A DNA stretch of 64,000 bases from Cognatilysobacter bugurensis (GCF_014652095.1 NZ_BMYD01000003.1:248001-312000), one strand, 5' to 3'; positions 53,918-63,021 are shown, numbered from the stretch's first letter. Program-made: numbers and translations. Notes: generated from the letters alone by a model not told the origin.

Positions 53918-54655
53918 ATGACACGGATCTTGAAGTTCACCGGCGCACTTTCGTGCACGCTGGCCCTGTCGGGTGCGTGGGCCGCGCCGAAGGACCAGGA
54001 CGACGTGCTGCTGTGGGTGGCGGCCGAAGTGGAGATCTCGCCCGAGGGCACGATCACCGCGCTGCAGTGGAAGGACACGCGCAAGGCAATGAAGACCATC
54101 ACCGAGCGCATCGAGCCGGCCGTGCGCGCATGGCGGTTCGAACCGGGCACGGTCGATGGCGTGCCGCAGCCGACGGTCACTCATCTGAGCCTGCGTCTTC
54201 GGGCGGTGACAAACGGCGACACCGTGGCGATCCATGTCGATCACGCATCGACCGGCGCGAAGTCGTCGCTGCTGGCGCATCCGCGGTATCCCGTGTCCGC
54301 CGCACGCGCGAACGCCGATGCCGTGCTCGTCGCCAATGTGGCGGTGTCGGCAGACGGGGCGACGACCGTGGAGTCGATCGACTTCCGCGGCAATCGCCCC
54401 GCGTACCGCAGGCAGTTCGTGGAGGCCACGCAGGACGCGATCGCGAAGTGGTCGTTCGTGCCCGAGCGCGTCGGCGGCCGCCCGCTTGCCACGCGCATGC
54501 AGATCCCGGTGACGTTCTGCATCACCACCATAGACTGCGAGCACAAGTACCCCGCGCCGGACGGCGAAAGCCCCCGCGTTGGTCCGCCGGGTCAGCCCGT
54601 CGCTCTCGAGAGTGCGGTGCGCTTGATCGATGCCGTGGCGGGGCGCGCGCTCTAG
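53918..54655 (+). CDS. Secreted protein with TonB C-terminal-like domain
   Basis: A 245-residue exported protein: signal peptide ending GAWAAP near residue 23, then a repeated beta-alpha-beta region of the TonB C-terminal type (RIEPAVRAWRFEPGTVDG; VEATQDAIAKWSFVPERVGG). It has two such half-units and a cysteine pair (CITTIDC). There is no N-terminal membrane anchor or Pro-rich spacer, so it is not a working TonB. A good AAAGGA site precedes the ATG, with a TATGCT -10 at 53883. The 345-base gap before it shows no credible gene. Confidence 0.78.
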   Translation: MTRILKFTGALSCTLALSGAWAAPKDQDDVLLWVAAEVEISPEGTITALQWKDTRKAMKTITERIEPAVRAWRFEPGTVDGVPQPTVTHLSLRLRAVTNGDTVAIHVDHASTGAKSSLLAHPRYPVSAARANADAVLVANVAVSADGATTVESIDFRGNRPAYRRQFVEATQDAIAKWSFVPERVGGRPLATRMQIPVTFCITTIDCEHKYPAPDGESPRVGPPGQPVALESAVRLIDAVAGRAL

Positions 54656-54893
54656 CGTGACATCGGCTTGAGCAAGTCCGGGCGCGTCGAGCGCGGCGGA
54701 CTGCTTAGCGCCGGACGGTTGTAGATGACATGCGCCGGACACGGCATGGACGCGTCCGTGCGCGCGAGCTCATCTGAAAGCGTGTCCGGGTCACCGTTCG
54801 ATAAAGCGGGCCTGACCGCGCGTGGGTGCAGTCGCGTTTCTGCGATTCATTCAACAGGGCGCTTCGCTTGCGGCGCGGATACTCGCCAGACCG

Positions 54894-55640
54894 ATGTTCA
54901 GGTCCGCCGACATGCTCCGTCTTCTCACGTTCGCCCTGCTCACCGCCGGCATGGTCCAACCGCTCGCCGCCAAGACCTTGCAGTTCGCCGGCCACACCTG
55001 GACGGTGCGTGACGCCGTGTCGGCCGCGCCCGGCCCGAACCGCTGGGCGCCCGAAAACGCTTGGGTCGACACGCTCGGCCGCCTGCACCTGCGGATCAGC
55101 CGCGGCGCGGACGGCATCTGGCGCTGCGCGGAAGTGAAGCTCGACACGCCGCTCGGCTTCGGCACCTACGAGTTCAAGGTCGACGGGCGCGTCGACCGGT
55201 TCGACCGCAACGTGGTCTTCGGCATGTTCCAGTACCCCGACCCGGCGACCGGCCCGGACTTCACGCACGAGATCGACATCGAGTTCTCGCGCTGGGGCAG
55301 TGACACGCCATACCCCGCCTACTGGACCGTGTACCCGACGACGACCGCGGTGAGTGAGACCTCGCACGCGTTCGCGCCGGTGCTCGAGGGCGATTACTCG
55401 ACGCATCGCTTCCACCGCTCACGCGATGCGGTGCGCTTCCAGATGCTGCACGGTCACCAGGACGGCGATGCGCACCAGGCCCACGCCTGGACGTTCGCGC
55501 CGAAGGATGCGAAGCGGCGCATCTCGCAGGCCGCGCAGCCGGTCTACATCAATCTGTGGCTGTTCCGCGGCATGGCGCCGAGCGACGACCTCGAGGTGGA
55601 AGTCGTCGTCAGCGACTTCCGCTTCATCCCCGCGCGCTGA
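54894..55640 (+). CDS. Glycoside hydrolase family 16 protein, secreted
   Basis: A 248-residue exported enzyme with signal peptide (LRLLTFALLTAGMVQPLAA). The GH16 catalytic signature ExDxE is HEIDIEFSRWG with Glu126, Asp128 and Glu130; surrounding strands (YEFKVDGRVDRFDRNVVFGM, PVYINLWLFRG) fit the beta-jelly-roll. GH16 enzymes cut beta-glucans, agar or carrageenan; the exact substrate is unknown, and the protein is near the short end for the family. The ATG at 54894 was chosen; 54912 would still leave a signal peptide. A GATACT -10 lies ten bases upstream. Confidence 0.84.
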   Translation: MFRSADMLRLLTFALLTAGMVQPLAAKTLQFAGHTWTVRDAVSAAPGPNRWAPENAWVDTLGRLHLRISRGADGIWRCAEVKLDTPLGFGTYEFKVDGRVDRFDRNVVFGMFQYPDPATGPDFTHEIDIEFSRWGSDTPYPAYWTVYPTTTAVSETSHAFAPVLEGDYSTHRFHRSRDAVRFQMLHGHQDGDAHQAHAWTFAPKDAKRRISQAAQPVYINLWLFRGMAPSDDLEVEVVVSDFRFIPAR

Positions 55641-55655
55641 GCGCGTCGGGCAGGC

Positions 55656-56453
55656 TCAGCTTTCGGCGTCGATTGCGTCCCACAGCGCGGGCGCCACGGT
55701 CGGCAGCGCTTCCAGCTCGGGCCGGGCGAACAGATAGCCCTGGAACAGGCCGATGCCCATGCCGCGCAGGTAGCGGTATTCCTCCGCGGTTTCGACGCCT
55801 TCGGCGAGCACGCGGCAGCCGAGCGCGGCGCAGGTCGACACGATGCCGGCGACGATCGCCTGCCGCGCACGGTGCTGATCGATGTTGCGGATCAGGCCCA
55901 TGTCGAGCTTGACGATGTCGGGCTGGAATTCGGCGAGCAGCGTGAGGCCGGCATAGCCGCTGCCGAAGTCGTCGATCGCGGTCAAAAAGCCGCGCTGCTG
56001 ATAGTCGCGGATGATGCCGACCACATGCGCTGAATCCTGCACGCGCTCGGACTCGGTCGCTTCGAAGATGAGCTTGGCCGGGTCGAAGTCGAAACGCCGC
56101 GCCGCCTCCAGCGTGAGGCGAATGCACGTGGCCGGGTGATACACCGCGTTCGGGATGAAGTTGATCGACAGCCGCGCCTGCATGCCGAGGCGCGCAGCGG
56201 TCTCGATCGCCTTGACCCGGCAGGTCTGGTCGAAGCGGTACATCTGCGTCTCGTCGACACGCGCGATGACCGCGCCGGCCCCTTCGCCGTTCGCGCCGCG
56301 CACGAGCGCTTCGTAGGCGAAGACCTCGCGGGCCACGGCATCGACGATCGGCTGGAATGCCATGCGGACTTCGAAGTCCAGCAGGTTTTCCGCGCCGCAG
56401 CCGCCGCAGGGGTGGGGGTGTGATGCGCCGTCGAAGAACGACTTCAGGTACAT
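55656..56453 (-). CDS. EAL-domain cyclic-di-GMP phosphodiesterase
   Basis: A 265-residue stand-alone EAL protein, soluble. All catalytic motifs are present: EALVRG (48-50), the Asn in INFIPN, Glu in FEATES, DDFGSGY, KLDMGLIR and EGVET, so it should hydrolyse c-di-GMP to pGpG. The N-terminus carries a short CGGC cysteine pair (HPHPCGGCG, residues 12-20), which could bind a metal or a thiol redox signal. The ATG at 56453 has GGAGG upstream. It is convergent with the GH16 gene, 15 bases between stops. Confidence 0.92.
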   Translation of the reverse strand: MYLKSFFDGASHPHPCGGCGAENLLDFEVRMAFQPIVDAVAREVFAYEALVRGANGEGAGAVIARVDETQMYRFDQTCRVKAIETAARLGMQARLSINFIPNAVYHPATCIRLTLEAARRFDFDPAKLIFEATESERVQDSAHVVGIIRDYQQRGFLTAIDDFGSGYAGLTLLAEFQPDIVKLDMGLIRNIDQHRARQAIVAGIVSTCAALGCRVLAEGVETAEEYRYLRGMGIGLFQGYLFARPELEALPTVAPALWDAIDAES

Positions 56454-56808
56454 GCGGAGCCTCCGCGGACGGATGGGGTGCAGCGGTCGAGTTCGGCCTG
56501 CGGCACGCATGGTGCGAGGCGCATGTTGCTGCAAGCGCTGCATGTGCGCGGTCGTCGATCACCCGGATCAAACGCCCCGAGCGCGGCAGGGGCGAGGGTA
56601 GTGCACCCCGGGCACGACGGAAACGGTGTCGCGCCGGTTCCGGGATGCCGCCCACACCTGGAGCGTGTTGGCCCGCAGTCGGGCACTGCATTCGCCCGCG
56701 CCGGTACATGACGGCGGGACCACAACGGCGCATCGTGCAGGCTGTATCCGCGGCGTGCGCGCTGAGCGCGCGGTCCGGTCCTGTTTCCACCACCTGTCAG
56801 GAGCATCC

Positions 56809-57663
56809 ATGTCGATCCCCCAATCCGTTGAGCGCACGTTGCGTGCGGCGGTGCTCGTTGCATGCGCCGGCGCCGCCTTGTCCGCCCACGCCGCTGACGC
56901 CGCCAACGTCGCGCTTGCGCGGCTCGATTGCGGCAGCCAGCCCGAGCCCGTCAGTGTCGCCTCGTTCTCCGACACGATGGAGCACCCTGACCTCAAGCTG
57001 CCGCTGACTTACAGCTGCTACCTCGTGCGCCACGGGGACCGTTACCTGCTCTGGGATGCGGGCAACGCACTCGACGGCTCGGCGCGGGCGCCGAAGGTCT
57101 CGCTGGTGGATCAGCTGGCACGCATCGGGGTGAAGCCGGGCGACGTGGATTACGTCGGGGTCAGCCACCACCACGCCGATCACACCGGCCAGCTCGCGTC
57201 GTTCCCCGGCGCGACGCTCGTGATCGGACAGGGCGACTGGGACGTGATGCGCGCGAGCGATCCGCCGGCCGGCATGGACGCGAAGGACTTCGCCGCGCGC
57301 CGAGCCCCGTTCAAGCCGTGGATCTCGGGCGGCAAGGTCGAGACGCTGACGCGCGACCGGCATGACGTGTTCGGCGACGGTCGGGTGTTGATGATCAACC
57401 TGCCCGGACACACGCCGGGTCACCACGGCCTGCTCGTGAAGCTCGACAAGAAGGGCAGCGTGCTGCTGACCGGCGACGTGACGCACTTCCACGAGAACTA
57501 CGCATCGAACGGCGTGCCGACGTGGAACACGAACCGCGCCGATTCGCTCGCCTCGCTCGATCGCTTCAAGAAGCTCGAGGCGAATCTTGATGCGACGGTG
57601 ATCATCCAGCACGACCCGCGCGACGTCGAAAAACTGCCGGTATTTCCGGAGTTTGCCGAGTAA
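56809..57663 (+). CDS. Exported metallo-beta-lactamase-fold hydrolase, AHL-lactonase-like
   Basis: A 284-residue exported protein with signal peptide ending SAHAAD near residue 30. The zinc motif HxHxDH is SHHHADHTGQ (His120, His122, Asp124, His125); further ligands are in LPGHTPGHHG, LLTGDVTHFH and IIQHDPRD. This is the pattern of the N-acyl homoserine lactonase subfamily, so a lactone or ester substrate is likely, but activity must be tested. The ribosome site CAGGAG precedes the ATG. The 355-base divergent gap with the EAL gene holds no obvious gene. Confidence 0.84.
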   Translation: MSIPQSVERTLRAAVLVACAGAALSAHAADAANVALARLDCGSQPEPVSVASFSDTMEHPDLKLPLTYSCYLVRHGDRYLLWDAGNALDGSARAPKVSLVDQLARIGVKPGDVDYVGVSHHHADHTGQLASFPGATLVIGQGDWDVMRASDPPAGMDAKDFAARRAPFKPWISGGKVETLTRDRHDVFGDGRVLMINLPGHTPGHHGLLVKLDKKGSVLLTGDVTHFHENYASNGVPTWNTNRADSLASLDRFKKLEANLDATVIIQHDPRDVEKLPVFPEFAE

Positions 57664-57889
57664 CCCGCACGGAGTGACGGTCAGGCGGCCGATCGCACGG
57701 AGCGCGCGATGTGCGACGCAGGCCGCCCCACGTGGCTGAAGCGCGGGACGCTGCGCTCAAGCGCCGGATGAGGACGAGGGCTGCGGCAGCGGTGGAATTG
57801 ATGCGGGGCTGTACCGCCGGGCCGGCGTGCGATCGAGCGCCGGCCCGTGGTGCCGCGGCACCCGACGCGCGGTCGCGTGTCGCCGCGCC

Positions 57890-58363
57890 TCAGAACGCGT
57901 CGGTCGTGCCGGAGAGTTCCTTTTCCATCTCATCGGCAGATTGCGCGGCGATATCGAGCGCCGATTCGAGCTGCATCGCGTCGACGTTGTCGGGCAGCTT
58001 GATCACGAACACCAGCGTATCGCCGTGCAGCTCCCAGGCGCCGAGCTTATTGCTGCGGTTGTCGGCGAGCAGCGTGAGGGCCTTCCCGCCGTCGATGCCG
58101 TCGCGGTCCGCGCGCGCGGCGGGCGAGAACACCTCGCGCACGATGAAACCACCGACCTTTTCGGTGCTGCCCGACACGAACACGAGCTGCGTCCGCCCTT
58201 CCTTCTCGTATCGGTAGACGAGCTTGTAGTCGCCGTCCTCGTCGGCCTCGTACTGCAGCCCGCGCGCCTTGAGCCGCGTTTCGATCGAGGCGTCGGCGTG
58301 GGCCGGCGGCACGACCGCGCCGGCAAGGCAGAACAGGAGGGCGGCGACGGTGGTGGGGCGCAT
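57890..58363 (-). CDS. Secreted YbjN-like protein
   Basis: A 157-residue exported protein with signal peptide MRPTTVAALLFCLAGAVV. The mature domain shows a DGDYKLVYRYEKEGRTQLVF segment and an AWELHGDTLVFVIKLP segment that recall the YbjN/T3SS-chaperone-like fold. The match is by eye and not certain. YbjN proteins are linked to stress and motility control in enterics. It is monocistronic, with a 277-base gap before the next rightward gene. Confidence 0.65.
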   Translation of the reverse strand: MRPTTVAALLFCLAGAVVPPAHADASIETRLKARGLQYEADEDGDYKLVYRYEKEGRTQLVFVSGSTEKVGGFIVREVFSPAARADRDGIDGGKALTLLADNRSNKLGAWELHGDTLVFVIKLPDNVDAMQLESALDIAAQSADEMEKELSGTTDAF

Positions 58364-58640
58364 GGGCAACTCGCGATCAGGAGTGAGGGCATTGTCGGGC
58401 AATGCTCGAGCCAGCGGGCGCGCCGGTGGATCGCGGCGTCGAACGTCGACTGACGTGGATGCGAGCGCGCCGGACCGCGACGGAAGGCGGACGCTGCCGC
58501 GCCGCGGTGGCCCGAACGCGCGAGCTGTGCCCGGAGTCGCACCGCGCGTTGAACGGCCCGCCGCGGCGGCGCCTGCACCCCGGCCGCGCGTGCGATGCTG
58601 CGCGCCATCCGCGGATCCGCCGCGGGAACCGGAGTGCGTC

Positions 58641-58751
58641 ATGAGCAAGGGCCTGGACCGTAAGAAAGAGCAGAAGAAAAAACCCGCCAAGACGCCGCAG
58701 GAAAAGCGTGCGGCCAAGAGCGAGAAGAAGGCGACGCGCACGGCCAACTGA
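58641..58751 (+). CDS. 36-residue lysine-rich small protein
   Basis: A short ORF, ATG at 58641 to TGA at 58751, encoding 36 residues: MSKGLDRKKEQKKKPAKTPQ then EKRAAKSEKKATRTAN. About half the residues are Lys or Arg. I recall similar short Lys-rich proteins in other gammaproteobacteria, supporting a real gene, but no function is known. GGAG lies upstream. It may bind RNA or ribosomes by charge; that is inference. Confidence 0.66.
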   Translation: MSKGLDRKKEQKKKPAKTPQEKRAAKSEKKATRTAN

Positions 58752-58887
58752 GCAGGGCGGGGGCGAACGCTCCGCCGAACGGGTGACTCCGGCCGGGCTG
58801 CGGCCCAGGTGGAGGCGCCGCGGCGGCCGGCCGACGCGGCCGGGCGAACGCATCGGTCGACGCCCGATCCCGCATACCGGAATTTCC

Positions 58888-59370
58888 ATGATTGCCAACG
58901 ACGTGCTGCGCAGCGTGCGCTACATGCTCGATCTCAGCGATGCGAAAGTCGCCGAGATCATCCGCCTTGCCGACCCGGCCGCGGCGGTCGAAAAAACCGA
59001 CGTGCAGGCGTGGCTGCGCAAGGACGAGGACGAAGGCCATCTCGCCTGCAGCGACCTCGTGCTCGCGCAGTTCCTCGACGGGCTCGTGATCCACTGCCGC
59101 GGCCGCAACGACGCACTGCCGCCCCGGCCGCCCGAGAAGCGCGTGACGAACAACGTCGTGCTCAAGAAGCTTCGCGTTGCGTTCGAGATGAAGGATGTCG
59201 ACGTGCAGCAGGCGTTCGCGGCTGCCGGGCGGCCGTTGTCGAAACCCGAACTGAGCGCGCTGTTCCGCCAGCCGGGACACGCGAACTACCGCCCCTGCGG
59301 CGACCAGCTGCTGCGTTACTTCCTGCGCGGCCTCACGCGCCACGCGCGCGGCGGGCCGGCGCCGGAGTGA
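58888..59370 (+). CDS. yehS: YehS family (DUF1456) protein
   Basis: A 160-residue cytosolic protein with two repeats of the DUF1456 pattern: MIANDVLRSVRYMLDLSDAK and VTNNVVLKKLRVAFEMKDVD, each followed by a helical region and a charged turn (DVQAWLRKDEDEGHLACSD). It matches E. coli YehS in plan. The function is unknown. The ATG at 58888 begins exactly at the conserved MIANDVLR start; the longer frame was rejected. Confidence 0.9.
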   Translation: MIANDVLRSVRYMLDLSDAKVAEIIRLADPAAAVEKTDVQAWLRKDEDEGHLACSDLVLAQFLDGLVIHCRGRNDALPPRPPEKRVTNNVVLKKLRVAFEMKDVDVQQAFAAAGRPLSKPELSALFRQPGHANYRPCGDQLLRYFLRGLTRHARGGPAPE

Positions 59371-59454
59371 TGCGCGCGCGGTAGCTTCACGCGCCCGCAA
59401 AGAAGACCGCATCGCGCGCCGGCCGCAGCGGCTCTTCGGCGTGCGGCGCGGCGC

Positions 59455-59817
59455 CTACTTGAGCTCGATCGCGCTGACGATCGGCTTGAAGCCGCCCCAG
59501 AACATGCGCTTGCCGTCGAACGGCATGCCCTGCGGCCCCGGCTGCAATTCGGGGTCGCCCATCAGGCGCTCCCAACCTGCATCGCGCGTGGCCTTGTCGG
59601 GCCAGAGCATGAACGAGAACACCACGTTCTCGCCGTCCTCGGCCTGCACCGCGCGGAAGAAATCGGTGGTGTGGCCGTGCTCGAGCCCGTCGCCGAGCGC
59701 CTCGACGGTGCCAAGCGCGCCGAGCGCCTGCGCCTTGCGCGCGAACAGCTCGGCCATCGCGGTGTAATCCGACAAGCGAGCCTCGTTGAGCGGCAGCACG
59801 AATCCATCGACGTACAT
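59455..59817 (-). CDS. DUF1428 (YbaA-like) protein
   Basis: A 120-residue ferredoxin-like-fold protein. DUF1428 marks are MYVDGFVLPL at the start, FSFMLWPDKATRDAGWERLM in the middle and MPFDGKRMFWGGFKPI at the end. The ATG at 59817 has AAAAGGA upstream and starts at the conserved MYVDGFV. Function is unknown; the fold suggests a dimeric binding or monooxygenase-like protein. Confidence 0.9.
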   Translation of the reverse strand: MYVDGFVLPLNEARLSDYTAMAELFARKAQALGALGTVEALGDGLEHGHTTDFFRAVQAEDGENVVFSFMLWPDKATRDAGWERLMGDPELQPGPQGMPFDGKRMFWGGFKPIVSAIELK

Positions 59818-60033
59818 GGGCGGGTCCTTTTCGTCCGGGCGGGGCAGGGTCGCAAAGTTGCGTGCGCGCGCGTCGACCTTTCGTCGGACGATGCGCGCGG
59901 CGGGTCGGCAGTGTTTCAGCCCTGACACGCATGCACGCGTCTACCGCCCCTCATGCGGCCGTGCGCGCCGGTCCGCACAATGGGCGCCGCGGCGGCCACG
60001 CACCGTCGCGCGCCGCCCATGCCCGGAACCGCC

Positions 60034-60489
60034 ATGCCCCAGACCCCGTCCCTCACGCTGCCGATCCTGCTCGTCGTGCTGGCCGGCGCGATGATCGCGC
60101 TCCAGGCGCCGACGAACACGATGCTCTCGCGCGCAGGCGGCTCGCCGGTGCTCGCGGCGTTGATCTCGTTCGCGGTCGGCACGGCTGCGCTCGGCGTCGC
60201 GTGGCTGGCCAGTGGGCACCGGACGGGACTGGCGCCGTTCGGCGCGCTGCCGTGGTACGCGTGGATCGGCGGCGTGTACGGGGCGGTCTACGTTGCAATC
60301 GCGGCCTACGCCGCGCCGCGGCTCGGCCTCGCGGCGCTGATCACGGTCGGCATTGGCGGACAGATCCTGATGGCGCTGTGGATGGACCACGTCGGTGCGC
60401 TCGGCCTGCCGAAAACGCCAGTGAGCCTGACGCGCGTGATCGGTGCGGCGCTCGTCGTCACCGGCGTCGTGCTCGTGCGCAAAGGCTGA
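60034..60489 (+). CDS. DMT-family small permease (YdcZ-like)
   Basis: A roughly 151-residue membrane protein with five helices, half the size of a full EamA transporter, as is usual for YdcZ-type (DMT) proteins. Landmarks are GAMIALQAPTNTMLSRAGGS near the start and TVGIGGQILMALWMDHVGAL with GAALVVTGVVLVRKG at the end. It probably works as a dimer; the substrate is unknown. Starts at 60019 or 60034 are both possible; 60034 is nearer the first helix. Confidence 0.84.
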   Translation: MPQTPSLTLPILLVVLAGAMIALQAPTNTMLSRAGGSPVLAALISFAVGTAALGVAWLASGHRTGLAPFGALPWYAWIGGVYGAVYVAIAAYAAPRLGLAALITVGIGGQILMALWMDHVGALGLPKTPVSLTRVIGAALVVTGVVLVRKG

Positions 60490-60507
60490 GCGAGCGAGAA
60501 TCCGCCC

Positions 60508-60843
60508 ATGCTCCTCGTGCCCATCGGCAGCGCCGGCCGGCTGCTCACCTTCGACGTCATCGACCGCCGCGACTGCGGCACCTGCGGCGAACCGCGCGAT
60601 TTCCAGCTGCGCCTGCGCTACGAATGGGGCTCGCTGTTCTGGTGGCCGATCTGCCTGACCGAGCGCCAGTACCAGCTCGTGTGCCCGGTGTGCGAGCACG
60701 GCTGGGTCCTCGATCGCCGCGCCGGCGAGGCGATGCTCGGCGGCGATCCGATCCCGTGGCGGCATCGCAACGGCTGGATGGTGCTCGCGGGCGTGGTGCT
60801 GGTGTTAGGCACCGCGCTCGCACGCAGCCGCGGGCTGTTGTGA
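60508..60843 (+). CDS. Small zinc-ribbon membrane protein
   Basis: A 111-residue protein with two CxxC pairs (DRRDCGTCGEP and LVCPVCEHGW) that form a zinc ribbon, and one C-terminal membrane helix (WMVLAGVVLVLGTALA). I do not recognise the family. It follows the YdcZ-like gene by 18 bases on the same strand and may share its transcript. Function unknown. Confidence 0.72.
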   Translation: MLLVPIGSAGRLLTFDVIDRRDCGTCGEPRDFQLRLRYEWGSLFWWPICLTERQYQLVCPVCEHGWVLDRRAGEAMLGGDPIPWRHRNGWMVLAGVVLVLGTALARSRGLL

Positions 60844-61041
60844 CCCGGAGAACGGCGGCTCCACCACCCGGGCAATCGATATTCGACGATGCGCACACCG
60901 GCCGCACTGGGCGGTCGACCGCGTCCATCGCGCGCGGCCGTCGGTTCGCGAACGCGCGCGCATGACGCCCGGGCCTTGTCGCGCCGCGGATGCGCTGCTA
61001 CACCGGCAGCGGCACTCCGCCATCCCAAGGATTGATCGCCC

Positions 61042-61683
61042 ATGTTTGGAAAACTCGCTTCCGATGCGCTTGGCCTCAGCGACATCGGGGTCATCGTCAC
61101 GCCCGCCGATTACGCGAAGGTCGATGCCGACGACTACCTGTTCCACGAAGACGGCGAGCGCATCTTCTTCCTGATCAAGTCGAAGAAGGACGAGTACTGC
61201 TTCACGAACCTCGCGCTGATCCATGTCGACGGCGAGTCCGCGGTGTCGAGCAAGCGCAGCATCAAGCGCTACGACTATGCGAACCAGCGCATCGGCGAGG
61301 TGCTGATCGAAACGGCTGGCACGATGGATCGCGACGTGGAACTCAAGTTCCGCATCGGCGATGCAGGCTTCAGCATCGACGTCAAAAAGCAGTTCCTCGA
61401 GCAGGTCAAGGACATCTACAAGGCGCTGATCGCGATCGGCCGCCAGCAGGTGCGCGACATGGGCGCGCGCGAGAACGCGGTGCGCACGCTCGACGCGCTC
61501 GGCGGGATGTTCAAGCTCGGCAACGTGGCGGACGAGAAGGCCGTCGTCGCGCATTACGACGCGATCCTCGAGGCGCTCAACCACGCCACGCAGGCGCGCC
61601 ATCACACGCACGATTTCGCGAACGTGTTCGAGCGCTACATCCACAACGGCGCGCCGCTGCGCGAGGCAGCAAACGCGGGCTGA
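61042..61683 (+). CDS. Bacterial PH-domain protein
   Basis: A 213-residue soluble protein. Residues 10-125 show the bPH_1 pattern: GVIVTPADYAKVDADDYLF, FFLIKSKKDEYCFTNLALIH, KRSIKRYDYANQRIGEVLIE. The C-terminal 80 residues are helical, as in YvbH-type proteins. The PH fold may bind lipid, peptide or zinc-containing partners; the role is unknown. The start is the ATG at 61042. Confidence 0.86.
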   Translation: MFGKLASDALGLSDIGVIVTPADYAKVDADDYLFHEDGERIFFLIKSKKDEYCFTNLALIHVDGESAVSSKRSIKRYDYANQRIGEVLIETAGTMDRDVELKFRIGDAGFSIDVKKQFLEQVKDIYKALIAIGRQQVRDMGARENAVRTLDALGGMFKLGNVADEKAVVAHYDAILEALNHATQARHHTHDFANVFERYIHNGAPLREAANAG

Positions 61684-61738
61684 TGATCGTCAACGGCGCG
61701 TCCGGCGATCGACGCCGGACGCAACCCGGAGCACGCGC

Positions 61739-62215
61739 ATGACCGATTCTTTCCCCATCGCGCTCGCCACCGCTGACGTGCCGCCGCGTGCGACCCCGTC
61801 GCTGTACCCCGAGCCGTTTGCGTCGCTGATGCACGGCCGCGAAAAACGCGTGCTCGGCGACCGCTTCGGGTTGCAGGCGTTCGGCGTGAACCTCACGCGG
61901 CTCGAGCCCGGCGCGCGGTCGGCGCTGCGGCACGCGCACTCGGCGCAGGACGAGTTCGTCTACATCGTCGAGGGCCACCCGACGCTGCACACCGACGCCG
62001 GGCCAACCCCTCTGGCGCCGGGCATGTGTGCGGGCTTCCGGGCCGGCTCGGGCGATGCGCACTGCCTCGTCAACGACACCGCCACGGCGGTGCTGTACCT
62101 GGAAGTCGGTGATCGCAGCGCCGGCGACCGAGTGCAGTACCCCGACGATGACCTGGCCGCGCATTACGAGCACGGCGCGTGGCGGTTCACGCATAAGGAC
62201 GGCGCGCCCTACTGA
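61739..62215 (+). CDS. Cupin-domain protein
   Basis: A 158-residue single-domain cupin. The two cupin motifs are ARSALRHAHSAQDEFVYIVE (metal-binding His/His/Glu) and GDAHCLVNDTATAVLYLEVG. The metal site appears complete. Many such proteins are small-molecule sensors, isomerases or dioxygenases; the substrate is unknown. It lies 55 bases after the PH gene on the same strand. Confidence 0.86.
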   Translation: MTDSFPIALATADVPPRATPSLYPEPFASLMHGREKRVLGDRFGLQAFGVNLTRLEPGARSALRHAHSAQDEFVYIVEGHPTLHTDAGPTPLAPGMCAGFRAGSGDAHCLVNDTATAVLYLEVGDRSAGDRVQYPDDDLAAHYEHGAWRFTHKDGAPY

Positions 62216-62347
62216 CGGCCGCGACGTTTGCAGACCGGCGCCGGTGCAGGCACGGGCGCGCCGTCACCTTGCCGGAGCTGTGGGCCGCCGAGCTTCATGC
62301 CGCATGATGCGCATCCACATGTTGAATGCGTTGATCCGGGAGTTTCG

Positions 62348-62899
62348 ATGTCGATGAGGCATGCGCCTGCGTTCCTGCTCCTGATCGCAGCACTGGCGCC
62401 CGGGCTTTCTGTTCGCGCGCAGGAATCGGAGTATCCGCAGCACATGCGCGAAGTGCTCGAAGAGCACATGCGCAATGCCGAGCGGCACCAGGGGCACCCG
62501 GGCAAGTTCGCGATGTACCGCCGCTATGTGGAGCTCGACTTCGGCGAGGGCGCGTTCGCCCGCGAATGGACCCGTCGCCACGGCAAGCGCATCGCGGCGC
62601 CGCGGCCGCCGTTGCGAGCCGCCGGCGACGGCGACCCGGTCAGCGTGAACCAACCCGCGCCTGCCTATCCGCCCGCGCTTGCCCGCAGCGGGGCGGGCGG
62701 CACGGTCGTGCTCGTCCTCAGCGTCGACGCCGAGGGTGCCGTCACGCAGGTCGACGTCGAGACGTCGTCGGGGCATGCGGGGCTCGATGCGATCGCGCAG
62801 GCCACCGCGTACTGGTGGCAATTCAGGCCGGCGTACGAACACGGCAACGCGGTGCGGAGCCGTGTCCGCGTGCCGGTGGATTTCGTGCCGCCGCGCTGA
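62348..62899 (+). CDS. Secreted TonB C-terminal-domain protein
   Basis: A 183-residue exported protein: signal peptide (AFLLLIAALAPGLSVRAQ), a charged helical region and a C-terminal TonB-type domain (AYPPALARSGAGGTVVLVLS, AEGAVTQVDVETSSGHAGLD, YWWQFRPAYEHG). No N-terminal membrane anchor or Pro-rich spacer is seen, so energy transduction is unlikely; it may bind outer-membrane partners from the periplasm. A second such protein is at 53918. Confidence 0.8.
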   Translation: MSMRHAPAFLLLIAALAPGLSVRAQESEYPQHMREVLEEHMRNAERHQGHPGKFAMYRRYVELDFGEGAFAREWTRRHGKRIAAPRPPLRAAGDGDPVSVNQPAPAYPPALARSGAGGTVVLVLSVDAEGAVTQVDVETSSGHAGLDAIAQATAYWWQFRPAYEHGNAVRSRVRVPVDFVPPR

Positions 62900-63021
62900 A
62901 ACCGCGCCGCCCGACGCGGGCAGTCCATGCCGAGATTGCATCCGCCGCGCCCGTGCCGCGGCGGCTTGACCGCGCCGACGCGACCGCCTTTCATGGCGGC
63001 CCCTCCGCACCGGCGCATCCC

